DNA of 46,882 nt, from contig NZ_AUIT01000013.1 of assembly GCF_000423845.1 (NCBI RefSeq), positions 1-46,882 on the forward strand. The letters run 5' to 3'. Every line of letters begins with the position of its first letter. Position 1 is the stretch's first letter. The notes below the pieces were generated by a model. It made no database searches and had not been told where the DNA came from. It was given only the letters and a program-made list of their open reading frames with translations. The translations under genes and the position numbers were made by a program. Below are positions 9,265 through 18,694 of the stretch, piece after piece. The DNA comes from Thermodesulfobacterium hveragerdense DSM 12571 (GTDB lineage Bacteria; Desulfobacterota; Thermodesulfobacteria; Thermodesulfobacteriales; Thermodesulfobacteriaceae).

Positions 9265-9718
9265 GGTTATAGACTTAGAAGAGTTAAAACCCCTTGCTGG
9301 TTCAAAACATAGAGAAAAAAGGGTAGGAAGAGGACATGGTTCTGGCCATGGTAAGACCTCTTGTAAGGGACATAAAGGGCAGAAGGCTCGTAGAGGTTTA
9401 GAGATTCATCCTTGGTTTGAGGGTGGTCAGACTTCTTTAATCAGAAGGGTTCCTAAGAGAGGTTTTAATAACGTATTCAAAAAAGAGTATGAAGTGGTAA
9501 ACGTAAAAGATTTAGCAGAAAGGTTTGAGGCTAACGCAGTGGTAGATTTAGAGAGTTTACGATTAAAGGGATTGTTAAAAGGAAAAAACAAGTTGGTTAA
9601 ACTTTTGGGCGACGGAGAGATAGACAAGGCTTTGACAATTAAAGTGCATGCGGTTTCTAAAACTGCTAAAGAAAAGATTGAAAAGGCAGGCGGCAAGGTA
9701 GAGATAGTTAAGGCATAG
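9257..9718 (+). CDS. rplO: 50S ribosomal protein L15
   Basis: L15 is a late assembly protein with an extended basic N-terminus that threads into 23S rRNA. The 153-residue product has the diagnostic [28 protein letters not shown] region and the [17 protein letters not shown] motif. It starts inside the end of rpmD, with GTGGAGGAAG as binding site. It directly precedes secY, the usual spc order. Confidence 0.97.
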   Translation: MNKVIDLEELKPLAGSKHREKRVGRGHGSGHGKTSCKGHKGQKARRGLEIHPWFEGGQTSLIRRVPKRGFNNVFKKEYEVVNVKDLAERFEANAVVDLESLRLKGLLKGKNKLVKLLGDGEIDKALTIKVHAVSKTAKEKIEKAGGKVEIVKA

Positions 9719-9737
9719 TTTTTGGAGATAAGCGGTA

Positions 9738-11048
9738 GTGAACGGAAGAGAAAATCTTTTAAGTTTAGCTAATATTCCTGAGTTAAAAAAGAGACTTTTT
9801 TATCTTTTTTTAGGTTTAGCTATTTATAGATTTTCTATTCATATACCTACTCCAGGTATCAACGGTGAGGCATTTTTAAGTCTTTTTCAGCAGGCAGGTG
9901 GGACTATCTTTGGTTTTATGGATATTTTTTCTGGAGGTGCTTTAAGAAGGTTTTCTATTTGTGCTCTTGGTGTGATGCCTTATATCAGTGCTTCGATCAT
10001 CTTGCAACTCATGACTGTGGTCTATCCTACGATAAAAGAACTTTATAAAGAAGGCCCAGAAGGAAAAAGAAAGATAGCTTATTATACCAGATATTTAACA
10101 GTTCTTATATGTTTAATACAGGGATTTGGTATAGCTATAGGTTTGGAACGAATGACCGCTCCTAACGGTGTTCCTATCGTTTCTGACCCAGGGTGGAGTT
10201 TTAGGATAATTACAACGGTTAGTTTAACGGCTGGAACGATGTTTTTGGTATGGTTAGGTGAACAGATGACAGAGCATGGGATCGGAAATGGAATTTCTAT
10301 GATAATATTTTCAGGTATTGTAGCCGGTATCTTCCCAGCTATCTCAAGGACGATAAAGTTTGTCCAAACAGGTGAGTTTTCAGTGTTTTATCTTCTTTTA
10401 ATTTTAGTGTTGTTAATAGGAATTTTGGCTTTTACGTGTTTTATGGAGATTTCTCAAAGAAGGATCCCTATCCATTATGCACGAAGACAGGTAGGAAGAC
10501 AGGTAGTAGGTGGTCAAACAAGCTATTTACCTTTAAAAATAAACACCGCAGGGGTTATTCCTCCTATTTTTGCTTCAGCAATTTTAATGTTTCCTGCTAC
10601 ATTAGCCAGTTTTGTTCCTATTGCTGCGTTTAAACAGGCAAGTGACTTTTTAAGTCCTGGGGCTATTCTTTATGAGGCTATTTTTGCTGCATTGATTATC
10701 TTTTTTTGCTATTTTTATACTGCAGTGGTTTTTAATCCTAAAGAGGTGGCTGACAATCTTAAGAAATGGGGTGGTTTTATTCCAGGGATAAGGCCAGGTA
10801 AGGCTACTGAGGAATTTTTAGACAAGGTGCTTAACAGGATTACGTTTATAGGTGCGCTTTATGTAGCTTTTATTTGTGTTATTCCCAGTTTTTTTATTAC
10901 TAAGCTAAACCTTCCTTTTTATTTTGGAGGTACCTCTTTGCTGATTGTGGTAGGAGTAGCTTTAGATATTATGGGACAGATAGAGGCTCATCTTATTTCC
11001 AGGCAGTATGAAAGTTTTATCAAACAAAGCAAACTAAAAATTAAATAA
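9738..11048 (+). CDS. secY: Preprotein translocase subunit SecY
   Basis: SecY is the channel of the general secretion translocon in the inner membrane, with SecE and SecG. The 436-residue product has the usual ten hydrophobic segments; the plug region follows TM1 (YRFSIHIPTPGIN), and signature segments GIGNGISMIIFSGIVAG and the cytoplasmic loop QVGRQVVGGQTSYLPLKINTAGVIPPIFA are intact. The start is GTG at 9738, nine bases after GGAGA. It is located between rplO and adk. No secretion-stress regulation is visible. Confidence 0.98.
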   Translation: MNGRENLLSLANIPELKKRLFYLFLGLAIYRFSIHIPTPGINGEAFLSLFQQAGGTIFGFMDIFSGGALRRFSICALGVMPYISASIILQLMTVVYPTIKELYKEGPEGKRKIAYYTRYLTVLICLIQGFGIAIGLERMTAPNGVPIVSDPGWSFRIITTVSLTAGTMFLVWLGEQMTEHGIGNGISMIIFSGIVAGIFPAISRTIKFVQTGEFSVFYLLLILVLLIGILAFTCFMEISQRRIPIHYARRQVGRQVVGGQTSYLPLKINTAGVIPPIFASAILMFPATLASFVPIAAFKQASDFLSPGAILYEAIFAALIIFFCYFYTAVVFNPKEVADNLKKWGGFIPGIRPGKATEEFLDKVLNRITFIGALYVAFICVIPSFFITKLNLPFYFGGTSLLIVVGVALDIMGQIEAHLISRQYESFIKQSKLKIK

Positions 11049-11059
11049 GGGGGTGGGGT

Positions 11060-11707
11060 ATGAACATAGTTTTTTTAGGACCACCAGGAGCTGGTAAGGG
11101 AACTCAGGCTAAGATTTTGGTAGAAAAGTATAATATTCCTCAGATCTCTACAGGAGACATGTTGAGAGAACATGTAGCTAAAGGCACAGAGTTAGGGTTA
11201 AAAGCTAAGGAATATATGGAAAAAGGACAGCTTGTTCCTGATGAGGTTATCCTTGGGATGGTTAAAGAACGTCTTAGTCAACCTGACGCTCAAAAAGGAT
11301 TTATTTTAGATGGATTTCCAAGAACAGTTGCTCAAGCTGAAGCCTTAGATAAAATGTTAGAAGAAATGGGGAGAAAGCTTGAAGTAGCTTTAGCTTTGAT
11401 AGTACCTGATGAAGAGCTTGTCCTTAGGCTTACCGGCAGAAGAACTTGTAAAAATTGTGGAATGATGTATCATATAAAATTTAAACCTCCCAAAGTAGAA
11501 GGTAAATGTGATGCTTGTGGAGGAGAGCTTTATCAAAGAGCAGACGATAACGAAGAGACTGTAAGAAATAGGTTAAAGGTTTACCATGAGTCCACAGCAC
11601 CCCTTATTGAGTATTATAAAGGTAAAGGTATCTTAGCTGAGATCGACGGAAGCAAGAGTATAGAAGAGATAACCCAACAAATTATAAATATTTTAGAAAA
11701 GAAATAA
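11060..11707 (+). CDS. adk: Adenylate kinase, zinc-binding lid form
   Basis: Adenylate kinase interconverts ATP, AMP and ADP in the cytosol. The 215-residue protein has the P-loop GPPGAGKGTQ at residues 7-16, the AMP-binding STGDMLRE and GFPRT segments, and a long LID with CKNC (about residue 131) and CDAC (about 151), which bind zinc. This is the long zinc-containing type common in thermophiles. It lies 11 nt after secY with a GGGGGTGGGG binding site. Confidence 0.97.
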   Translation: MNIVFLGPPGAGKGTQAKILVEKYNIPQISTGDMLREHVAKGTELGLKAKEYMEKGQLVPDEVILGMVKERLSQPDAQKGFILDGFPRTVAQAEALDKMLEEMGRKLEVALALIVPDEELVLRLTGRRTCKNCGMMYHIKFKPPKVEGKCDACGGELYQRADDNEETVRNRLKVYHESTAPLIEYYKGKGILAEIDGSKSIEEITQQIINILEKK

Positions 11708-11709
11708 AA

Positions 11710-12483
11710 TTGTATAATTCTTATCTTAAAAAAAGAGCGATACTTAAGACCCAGGCAGAGATAGAACTTTTACGTAAGGCTAATGCTATAGTAATGGAGG
11801 TTCTTCTCAGGCTAAAAGAGGAGGTAAAGCCTGGGGTTAGTGCCTGGGAGTTTGAAGAGTTAGCTCTAAGGCTTTGTGAAAAGAAAGGAGTAAAACCAGC
11901 TTTTAAAGGGTATAGGGGATATCCCTATGCCCTTTGTGTATCTATAAACGAAGAAATAGTGCATGGTATGCCTAAGAAAGAAAAGGTTTTAAAGGAAGGA
12001 GATTTGGTGAGTTTTGATTTTGGTGTAATTTATGAAGGTTATGTAGGGGATGCTGCTTTGACTGTTGGTGTGGGAAGGGTTTCGGAAAAAGCAGAAAGGT
12101 TGATGAAGGTTACACAAGAGGCCCTTTATAAGGGTATTGAAAAAGCTCATTTTGGTAATAAAATAGGAGACATCTCTTTTGCTATTCAATCCTATGTAGA
12201 AAGGCATGGGTTTAATGTTATAAAAGAATTTGTTGGCCATGGAGTAGGAAGAAGTTTGCATGAGCCTCCAGAGGTGCCTAATTGGGGAAGGCCAGGAAGG
12301 GGGCCAAAAATTGAGGTAGGAATGGTTTTAGCGATAGAGCCTATGGTTTCTGCAGGAGATCCGAGGGTAGAGATTTTGGTGGATGGTTGGACTGCGGTAA
12401 CTAAAGACAGAAGTTTGGCAGCCCATTTTGAACATTCTATAGCTGTAACCCCTAAGGGACCAGAAATTTTATCAAAGGTGTAG
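11710..12483 (+). CDS. map: Methionine aminopeptidase, type I
   Basis: MetAP removes the initiator Met from nascent proteins. The five expected metal ligands are present: Asp in [11 protein letters not shown], Asp in [10 protein letters not shown], His in [10 protein letters not shown], Glu in AIEPM and Glu in HFEHSIAVT. Length from the TTG at 11710 is 257 residues, normal for type I without a zinc-finger extension. The TTG is only 2 nt after adk, with GAAAAG upstream, so the start is less certain than the family; a later start would trim only a few residues. Confidence 0.95.
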   Translation: MYNSYLKKRAILKTQAEIELLRKANAIVMEVLLRLKEEVKPGVSAWEFEELALRLCEKKGVKPAFKGYRGYPYALCVSINEEIVHGMPKKEKVLKEGDLVSFDFGVIYEGYVGDAALTVGVGRVSEKAERLMKVTQEALYKGIEKAHFGNKIGDISFAIQSYVERHGFNVIKEFVGHGVGRSLHEPPEVPNWGRPGRGPKIEVGMVLAIEPMVSAGDPRVEILVDGWTAVTKDRSLAAHFEHSIAVTPKGPEILSKV

Positions 12484-12485
12484 TT

Positions 12486-12725
12486 ATGGCAAAAGATGAT
12501 GTAATTCTTTTCGAAGGAAAGGTGATAGAACCTCTTCCTAATGCAATGTTTAGGGTTGAGTTAGAGACAGGTAATAGAATTTTGGCTCATATTTCTGGGA
12601 AGATGAGGATGCATTACATTAGAATTTTGCCTGGAGATACAGTAGTAGTAGAATTGTCTCCTTATGATTTGACAAGGGGTAGGATAGTTTATAGAGGTAG
12701 TTTAAAAGATTATAAAGGGGGTTAG
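12486..12725 (+). CDS. infA: Translation initiation factor IF-1
   Basis: IF-1 occupies the A site of the 30S subunit during initiation. It is a single OB fold: [28 protein letters not shown], then [36 protein letters not shown]. At 79 residues it has a short C-terminal extension (SLKDYKGG) over the standard 72. It starts 2 nt after map and precedes rpmJ, the usual bacterial arrangement. Confidence 0.97.
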   Translation: MAKDDVILFEGKVIEPLPNAMFRVELETGNRILAHISGKMRMHYIRILPGDTVVVELSPYDLTRGRIVYRGSLKDYKGG

Positions 12726-12730
12726 TGTTT

Positions 12731-12844
12731 ATGAAGGTTAGTCCTTCGGTTAAAAAAAGGTGTAGAAAATGTAAGATCATAAAGAGAAAGGGTGTGGTAA
12801 GGGTAATTTGTGAGATACCTAAGCATAAACAAAGGCAAGGTTAG
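12731..12844 (+). CDS. rpmJ: 50S ribosomal protein L36, zinc-binding form
   Basis: This 37-residue gene lies between infA and rpsM. Translation gives [17 protein letters not shown], then [20 protein letters not shown]. It has the three Cys and one His (C11, C14, C27, H32) that bind zinc in the C+ form of L36. The ATG at 12731 overlaps no other gene; the GGGGGTTAG at the end of infA is its binding site. Length and position are diagnostic. Confidence 0.96.
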   Translation: MKVSPSVKKRCRKCKIIKRKGVVRVICEIPKHKQRQG

Positions 12845-12855
12845 GAGGAAAGATT

Positions 12856-13227
12856 ATGCCCAAGATCGCTGGAGTTGACATTCCAGAAAACAAGCCTATA
12901 GAGGTTGCGCTTACGTATATTTATGGTGTAGGAAGAACTTTGGCTCAAAAAGCCTGTACTAAGGCTGGGATAGACTGGTTTAGAAAGGTAAGAGATCTTT
13001 CTGAAGAAGAGATTAACCGTTTAAGACAGATTGTTGAAAAGGAGTATGTGGTAGAAGGAGATCTGAGAAAAGAGGTAAGACAGAACATTCAGAGGCTTAT
13101 GGCCATAGGTTGTTATAGAGGATTGAGGCATAAGATGGGGCTTCCTGTAAGGGGACAAAAGACAAGGTCCAATGCCAGGACGAGAAAGGGTCCCAGACCA
13201 GGTTCCTTAAGAAAGAAGAAGAAATAA
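12856..13227 (+). CDS. rpsM: 30S ribosomal protein S13
   Basis: S13 in the 30S head contacts L5 and the P-site tRNA. The 123-residue protein begins [25 protein letters not shown] and contains the helix-two-turn-helix region and the conserved C-terminal [26 protein letters not shown]. The binding site is TTAGGAGGAAAG. It heads the alpha block rpsM-rpsK-rpsD-rpoA-rplQ. Confidence 0.98.
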   Translation: MPKIAGVDIPENKPIEVALTYIYGVGRTLAQKACTKAGIDWFRKVRDLSEEEINRLRQIVEKEYVVEGDLRKEVRQNIQRLMAIGCYRGLRHKMGLPVRGQKTRSNARTRKGPRPGSLRKKKK

Positions 13228-13240
13228 GGAGGGATAGAAG

Positions 13241-13621
13241 GTGGCTAAACCTAAAAAGAAAAAGATTAAAAAGTCTGTGGCAGAGGGTATAATACATATT
13301 CATTCTACTTTCAACAATACCATCATCACAATAACAGACAAACAGGGAAATGTTCTTTCTTGGGCCAGTGGTGGAACAGAAGGTTTTAAGGGAACGAGAA
13401 AGGGAACACCTTTTGCTGCTCAACTGGCTATGCAGTCAGCCTTAAAGAAGGCTCAACCTTATGGTTTAAAAGAGGTTTGGGTGTATGTAAAGGGTCCTGG
13501 TCCAGGGAGAGAGGCTGCTTTAAGGGCTTTGCAAGGATCTGGGCTTAGGGTAACTCTTATAAAAGATGTTACTCCCATACCTCATGATGGATGTCGTCCA
13601 CCTAAGAGAAGAAGGGTCTAA
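13241..13621 (+). CDS. rpsK: 30S ribosomal protein S11
   Basis: S11 lies in the 30S platform near the E site. The 126-residue product has [27 protein letters not shown] and the C-terminal [18 protein letters not shown]...[18 protein letters not shown], the family hallmark. The start is GTG at 13241, with AAGGAGGGATAGAAG well placed upstream. Order and length are normal. Confidence 0.98.
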   Translation: MAKPKKKKIKKSVAEGIIHIHSTFNNTIITITDKQGNVLSWASGGTEGFKGTRKGTPFAAQLAMQSALKKAQPYGLKEVWVYVKGPGPGREAALRALQGSGLRVTLIKDVTPIPHDGCRPPKRRRV

Positions 13622-13656
13622 GGATATAAAAAAGAAAGTTAAGGAGGTTAGGTAAG

Positions 13657-14289
13657 GTGGCTAGATATACTGAAGCAAGATGCAGGCTTTGTAGAAGAGA
13701 AGGTATGAAGCTTTTTTTAAAAGGAGATAGATGTTATACAGATAAATGTGCTTTTGAAAGAAGGAGTTATCCTCCTGGGCAACATGGACCTCAGCAGGTG
13801 AGGGTAAAACTTTCAGACTATGGAATCCGTTTAAGGGAAAAACAAAAAGTAAAGAGAATTTATGGTATTTCTGAGAAGCAGATGAGGATGTATTATGAAA
13901 GGGCAACTAAAATGCCTGGTCAGGCAGGTCATAATCTTCTTCAGTTGTTAGAAAGAAGGTTGGATAATGTAATCTATCGCTTAGGTTTTGCATCTTCAAG
14001 AAATCAGGCAAGACAATATGTAAATCATGGATTTTTTAAGGTGAACGGAAGAAATGTAGATATTCCTTCTTATTTGGTAAAGCCGGGAGACGTGATCGAG
14101 CTTAAAGAAAAATATAGAAACAATCCTCAGGTTTTAGAAAGTTTAGAGACGGTTATCAGAAGAGGAGTCCCTTCTTGGCTTGAGTTGGATGCCGAAGGTT
14201 TTAAAGGTGTCGTTAAAGGGTTACCTACTCGAGATGAAATTACCATGCCTATTCAGGAAAGCTACATAATTGAGTTTTACGCTAGGTAA
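13657..14289 (+). CDS. rpsD: 30S ribosomal protein S4, zinc-binding form
   Basis: S4 nucleates 30S assembly and in enterobacteria represses the alpha operon. The 210-residue product has an N-terminal [23 protein letters not shown], which gives four Cys for zinc as in thermophilic S4, then an S4 RNA-binding domain ([28 protein letters not shown]). The start is GTG at 13657 with AAGGAGG upstream. It is preceded by 35 nt without a visible regulatory structure. Confidence 0.98.
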   Translation: MARYTEARCRLCRREGMKLFLKGDRCYTDKCAFERRSYPPGQHGPQQVRVKLSDYGIRLREKQKVKRIYGISEKQMRMYYERATKMPGQAGHNLLQLLERRLDNVIYRLGFASSRNQARQYVNHGFFKVNGRNVDIPSYLVKPGDVIELKEKYRNNPQVLESLETVIRRGVPSWLELDAEGFKGVVKGLPTRDEITMPIQESYIIEFYAR

Positions 14290-14343
14290 ACTTCAGGTTT
14301 ATAAGGTGGTAAGACTATAAAAATAAAAGAGGTAAAAGTACCG

Positions 14344-15309
14344 ATGAAGAAGGAAATAGAGCTTATTAAGCCTGAAGAGATTCGAGTTCATAAGGATAGT
14401 CAGTTTCCTTATTATGGGAAGTTTGTTATAGAGCCTTTAGAAAGAGGATATGGAATTACCTTGGGGAACGCTTTAAGAAGGGTTCTACTTTCATCTATAC
14501 CTGGTTATTCTATCACTGAGGTAAGGATAGAAGGTGTTTCTCACGAGTTTACCAGTTTGCCTGGAGTGGTTGAGGATGTAACGGAGATCATCTTAAATTT
14601 AAAGGGAGTAAGGTTTAAACTGGAGGGAGAAGGTCCTTTTTATTTTAAGCTTGAAAAAATAGGAGAAGGCGAGGTAAAGGCAGGAGATATTCAGGTTGAA
14701 GATAAGGGGATTATAGTAAATCCTGAGGTTCACATAGCTACTTTAACCAAAGATGGTAAGTTGTTGATGGAGATTAAGGTAGAAAAAGGTAGAGGTTACG
14801 CTCCAGCAGAATATAACAAAAATAATGAGATAGGGATTATTCTGGTTGATGGTTTGTTTTCCCCTATTACCAAGGTAAATTTCACGGTTACTCAGGCTCG
14901 TGTAGGGAAAAGTAGTGATTACGATAGTTTGGTGTTAGAGATATATACAGACGGGACGATAGACCCTAAAGAAGCTTTGGTTAAGGCTGCTAAGATTTTA
15001 GTAGAACAGTTTATGGTATTTTTAGGTGAAGAGAAAATAGGGTTAGAGACAACCTCTTCAGATGTTAGTACTCCCCAGAATGTTTTAAACCTTCCTATAG
15101 AAGAGCTTGACCTTTCTGGCAGGGCATACAATTGTTTGAAGGCTGCTAACATAAACTATGTAGGCCAGTTGGTCCAAAAGACTGAATCTGAGCTTTTAAA
15201 GCTTAGAAGTTTTGGTAAGAAATCTTTAGACGAAATAGTAGAAAAACTTAACAGGTTTAACTTAAAGCTTGGCATGACAGATCTTAAATGGAAACCTCCA
15301 AAAGATTAG
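14344..15309 (+). CDS. rpoA: RNA polymerase subunit alpha
   Basis: Alpha dimerises to scaffold RNA polymerase, and its C-terminal domain contacts UP elements and activators. The 321-residue protein has the N-terminal dimerisation domain (EPLERGYGITLGNALRRVLLSSIPGYSITEV, about residues 31-62), a linker, and the alpha-CTD (LDLSGRAYNCLKAANINYVGQLV, then LRSFGKKSLDEI). The ATG follows AAAGAGGTAAAAGTACCG. It lies between rpsD and rplQ as usual. Confidence 0.98.
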   Translation: MKKEIELIKPEEIRVHKDSQFPYYGKFVIEPLERGYGITLGNALRRVLLSSIPGYSITEVRIEGVSHEFTSLPGVVEDVTEIILNLKGVRFKLEGEGPFYFKLEKIGEGEVKAGDIQVEDKGIIVNPEVHIATLTKDGKLLMEIKVEKGRGYAPAEYNKNNEIGIILVDGLFSPITKVNFTVTQARVGKSSDYDSLVLEIYTDGTIDPKEALVKAAKILVEQFMVFLGEEKIGLETTSSDVSTPQNVLNLPIEELDLSGRAYNCLKAANINYVGQLVQKTESELLKLRSFGKKSLDEIVEKLNRFNLKLGMTDLKWKPPKD

Positions 15310-15328
15310 AAAGTAAGGAGAGGAGAAG

Positions 15329-15856
15329 ATGAGGCATAGAAAAGTTAGTAGAAGATTGGGTAGAGATACAGAACATCATTGGGCGATTATGAGAAATCAG
15401 GTGAGAGACCTTTTAAAACATGGTAAGGTTGTTACTACAATAGCTAAAGCTAAGGAGTTAAGAAGGGTTGCAGAGAAGATGATAACCTTGGCAAAGAAAG
15501 GTGACCTTGCTGCCAGAAGAAGGGCGTTAAGTTTTATCAATGACAAAGAAGTAGTAAGAAAACTTTTTAAAGACTTAAGGGAGAAGTTTTTAGACAGGTC
15601 AGGTGGATATACCCGAATTATTAAGATTGGCCCAAGACAGGGCGATGCTTCTATGATGGTGTTGGTGGAGTTGGTAGAAGAAAAGGTTTCTGCTAAATCT
15701 GGTAAAAAGAAAGGAGAAAGGCTTAAAAAGGTGTTGGAATTTATAGAAAAAAAGAAAAAACAGTATGGGGTAAAACCTCAAGAAGAAAAATCAACTGTCG
15801 AAAAGACAACTCAAGAAGATAGCTCGGTTGAGGGGGCTCAAGAAATTCAAGCTTAA
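15329..15856 (+). CDS. rplQ: 50S ribosomal protein L17 with long charged tail
   Basis: L17 sits at the outside of the tunnel exit. Residues 1-118 form the standard protein (MRHRKVSRRLGRDTEHHWAIMRNQ; TRIIKIGPRQGDASMMVLVELV). A Lys/Glu/Ser/Thr-rich tail of nearly 60 residues follows (KKKGERLKKVLEFIEKKKKQ and then an acidic end), making 175 residues against about 116-130 in most bacteria. The tail looks unstructured. It is the last gene of the superoperon, with the terminator directly downstream. Confidence 0.97.
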   Translation: MRHRKVSRRLGRDTEHHWAIMRNQVRDLLKHGKVVTTIAKAKELRRVAEKMITLAKKGDLAARRRALSFINDKEVVRKLFKDLREKFLDRSGGYTRIIKIGPRQGDASMMVLVELVEEKVSAKSGKKKGERLKKVLEFIEKKKKQYGVKPQEEKSTVEKTTQEDSSVEGAQEIQA

Positions 15857-15873
15857 CCATAGATCTTTCTTTT

Positions 15874-15895
15874 CCCCCCTTCGGGGGGTCTTTTT
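15874..15895 (+). terminator. Intrinsic terminator of the ribosomal operon, abutting the next start codon
   Basis: A run of six C, the loop TTC and six G (15874-15888) can form a very stable stem, with a UUCG tetraloop if five pairs are used. It is followed by TCTTTTT. The last T is immediately before the ATG at 15896. The structure fits a Rho-independent terminator for the tuf-rplQ operon. Because the G run lies 7 nt before that ATG, the 3' arm could also act as the Shine-Dalgarno of the downstream gene. Confidence 0.85.
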
Positions 15896-17350
15896 ATGAA
15901 TGTTTTAACTTTAGGTCAAGAAAAGATTGTCGAATTTTTAACCCTTCTTGCCTTTCCTGAAAAAGAAAAGGAACGTCTTCTTTCTTTTTTAAGAAAGTTC
16001 TCTAACAGAGACGATTTTTTTATAGTAGGTGGCGCAGTCAGGGATTTCTTTTTAGGTAAAAGGATTTTAGACCTTGATTTATGTGTAAAAGAAGGGGTAG
16101 AGGCTTTAGCTCTTTTTGCTAAAGAGTATCTTGGCTATAATTTAGTCCCCTTGGCTCCAGAGTTAGGTATTTACAGAATTGCTAAAGGAGAAAACAGCTT
16201 AGATTTAACCCTTTTTAGAGGAAAAACTTTAGAGGAGGACCTTAGGGCCAGAGACTTTACTTTTAATGCGATGGCCATTCCTGTAAGCTCTCTTTTTTCT
16301 GAAAGTTTAAAGGTAGTAGACCCTTTTGATGGATGTTCACATCTTATCGCAGGTAAGATAAAGATTATAGGAAAAGTGAACGTAATCGAAGATCCTCTCA
16401 GAATTCTTAGGGGTTATCGATTTTTTGCTCAAGGAATAGGGGAAATAGAAGAAGATACAAGGAGGATTTTTAAACTTCACAGAAAGGAGCTTTTATCTTG
16501 CGCAAAAGAGAGAATTTTACAAGAGCTTAGTTATATTTTTCTTTCAGAAAAATGTTATGAGACTTTTAAGCTGATGGATGAAGATGGGGTCCTGGGAGAG
16601 CTTTTTCCGTTTTTTGAGAAAACAAAAGGGGTGGCACAACCAAGTTTTCATCATTTAGACGTTTGGGGCCATCTTTTAGAAAGCCTTAAATGGGCTGAAA
16701 AGATATTAAAAAATCCTGAGGATTACTTAGGTTTAGAAAAAACAGAGGATTTTCATAAAGAGGAAGTGGTAATACCAGTGAAATTGGCAAGCCTTTTTCA
16801 TGATTTGGGTAAGGCTTTTACGTTTGGAAGAAATGAAGAAAGGATAACTTTTTATGGTCACGAAAAGGTTTCAGCAGAGCTTTTTAAAGAGAGTTTTGAA
16901 AATTATCGGTTAAAAAAAGATTTACTCCATAAGACCTATGTGTTGATAAAAAATCATATGAGGCCTTTTCATCTGTTAAACGAAAAGGAAAAAGGGACTC
17001 TAACTATAAGGGCCAAAAGACATCTTTTAACCGATGTGCCATATTGGCTTGAACTTTTTGTGGTGGCTATGGCTGATTCTTATGCTAGTCAAGGACCAGA
17101 TAAAGAACCAGATTATGAAGAGAGGCTCAAGGCTTTCTTTTTTGAGCTTAAAGAACTTAAAGCTGAGATGGAAAGCATGTCTCAAAAGAGAAGTTTTATT
17201 ACCGGCCAAGATTTGATAAGTTTAGGATTAAAACCAGGACCTATGTTTAAAGAGATCTTGCAAGAGATAGAGTTGCTTTTTTTAGAAAAAAAGATACATA
17301 ACAAGGAGGAAGCCTTAGACTTAATCAAGTCAAGGTATCTAAACTTGTAA
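15896..17350 (+). CDS. CCA tRNA nucleotidyltransferase / poly(A) polymerase family protein with HD domain
   Basis: This is a class II nucleotidyltransferase of the pcnB/cca family. The head domain has FIVGGAVRDFFLGKRILDLDL (about residues 40-60), with the GG and the metal-binding DxD. The neck has DPLRILRGYRFFAQG, and a central HD domain has LASLFHDLGKA, His and Asp being the metal ligands. The 484-residue length and HD domain fit bacterial CCA enzymes, but sequence alone does not separate CCA-, CC-, A-adding and poly(A) activities. The tRNA-Asn at 38286-38358 lacks an encoded CCA, so the organism needs such an enzyme. The ATG sits directly on the U tract of the upstream terminator, with no other binding site than the G run of that hairpin. 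Confidence 0.88.
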   Translation: MNVLTLGQEKIVEFLTLLAFPEKEKERLLSFLRKFSNRDDFFIVGGAVRDFFLGKRILDLDLCVKEGVEALALFAKEYLGYNLVPLAPELGIYRIAKGENSLDLTLFRGKTLEEDLRARDFTFNAMAIPVSSLFSESLKVVDPFDGCSHLIAGKIKIIGKVNVIEDPLRILRGYRFFAQGIGEIEEDTRRIFKLHRKELLSCAKERILQELSYIFLSEKCYETFKLMDEDGVLGELFPFFEKTKGVAQPSFHHLDVWGHLLESLKWAEKILKNPEDYLGLEKTEDFHKEEVVIPVKLASLFHDLGKAFTFGRNEERITFYGHEKVSAELFKESFENYRLKKDLLHKTYVLIKNHMRPFHLLNEKEKGTLTIRAKRHLLTDVPYWLELFVVAMADSYASQGPDKEPDYEERLKAFFFELKELKAEMESMSQKRSFITGQDLISLGLKPGPMFKEILQEIELLFLEKKIHNKEEALDLIKSRYLNL

Positions 17351-17405
17351 AAATGAAAAATTAAGTTAAGGTAAAAATAAAAAATCCTTAGAAAGGGGTA
17401 AAGAG

Positions 17406-18692
17406 ATGAGGATAGAAGTAGAGAATTTAAGCGAAGTGGAAAAAATTTTAAAGGTAGAGTTGCCAGAAGAGGTTGTTCAGTCAGCCATAAAAGAGGTTAC
17501 CAATGAACTAAAGAAAAAGGCTAAGGTTAAGGGATTTAGAGAGGGTAAGGTCCCTGAGTATCTAGTAAAAAAGCTATTTAAAGAAGAGATAGAGGGTAGA
17601 GCAATAGATAAGTTGATTGAAGAAACTCTTTATGAAGCGATAAAAGAAGCTAAATTAGAACCTCTCTTAAGGCCAAGAGTAGAAGAGTTAGGAGAACTTA
17701 AGGAAGGAGAAAAGTTTAATTATTCTGTGTTGGTGGAAATAAGGCCTGAGTTTGAGTTGAAAAAAGAAGATTATCTTGGGTTAGAGGTAGAAAAAGAAAA
17801 AGATGAAGTAAAGGATGAAGAGGTAGAAAGGTTGGTAGATGAGTTGAGGTATTCCTTTGGACAACTTAAAAAGATAGAAGATGAAGAACCTATTGCTGAA
17901 AGGTATGTAGCTGTTATAAGTTTTGAAGCCTATGATGAGAATGGGCTTATTCCGGGACATCAGGCAGAAGCACTGTTTGTAGACGTAGGAACTGGAGAGT
18001 TTAACAGAGAAGTAGAAGAAGCTTTGGTAGGAAAAAAGTTAGGAGATAAGTTTAGTATAGAGGTAGAGTATCCTAAAGAAGGGTTGAACCCACTTCTTGC
18101 AGGAAAAAAAGTAAAATATGAGATAGAGGTAAAAGAGATTTATAAAAGAGAGCTGCAGGAACTGACCGATGAGTTTATAAAAAATCTTAGCATAGGTTTT
18201 GAAACTGTTGAGGCCTTAAAGGAGTCAGTCAGAAAAAGATTGTTAGAGGAAAAAAAGAGAAAAAACGAAAATGCAGTCAAAGAGAGGGTGTTAGAAAAAA
18301 TTCTTGAAAAAGTAGACATAAAAGTTCCTGCAAGGTATGTAGAACTAAAACTTTATCAATTGATAGAACAGATTAAAGAAAACTTAGAAAGAGATGGTTT
18401 TAGTTTCGAGACTTTAAATATTTCTATAGAAAAATTGAAAGAAAAACTACAACCTATAGCAGAGAAACAGGCCAAAGAAGAGCTAATCCTTGAAAAAATT
18501 TCAGAGATAGAAAACATTGAAATACCTCAGGAAGAAATAGATAAGACAGTAGAAGCTATTTCCCAAGGGTTGAAAATTTCTGTAGAAGAGGCAAGAAACA
18601 TAGTGTTTTTTAACATTTTGCCAAAAAAATTAGCAGAAAAAACCTTAACCTTTTTGATAGAGAATGCCAAAGTGATTGAGAAGGAGAGTTAA
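17406..18692 (+). CDS. tig: Trigger factor, ribosome-associated chaperone and prolyl isomerase
   Basis: Trigger factor docks on L23 at the tunnel exit and shields nascent chains. The 428-residue protein has the N-terminal ribosome-binding signature [14 protein letters not shown] (about residues 39-52), a FKBP-like PPIase domain (about 150-240, [12 protein letters not shown] to [10 protein letters not shown]) and a long Lys/Glu-rich helical C-terminal domain. It follows the nucleotidyltransferase by 55 nt of AT-rich DNA and has GAAAGGGGTAAAGAG before its ATG. It heads a tig-clpP-clpX-lon proteostasis block; that order is common in bacteria. Confidence 0.97.
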   Translation: MRIEVENLSEVEKILKVELPEEVVQSAIKEVTNELKKKAKVKGFREGKVPEYLVKKLFKEEIEGRAIDKLIEETLYEAIKEAKLEPLLRPRVEELGELKEGEKFNYSVLVEIRPEFELKKEDYLGLEVEKEKDEVKDEEVERLVDELRYSFGQLKKIEDEEPIAERYVAVISFEAYDENGLIPGHQAEALFVDVGTGEFNREVEEALVGKKLGDKFSIEVEYPKEGLNPLLAGKKVKYEIEVKEIYKRELQELTDEFIKNLSIGFETVEALKESVRKRLLEEKKRKNENAVKERVLEKILEKVDIKVPARYVELKLYQLIEQIKENLERDGFSFETLNISIEKLKEKLQPIAEKQAKEELILEKISEIENIEIPQEEIDKTVEAISQGLKISVEEARNIVFFNILPKKLAEKTLTFLIENAKVIEKES

Positions 18693-18694
18693 AT

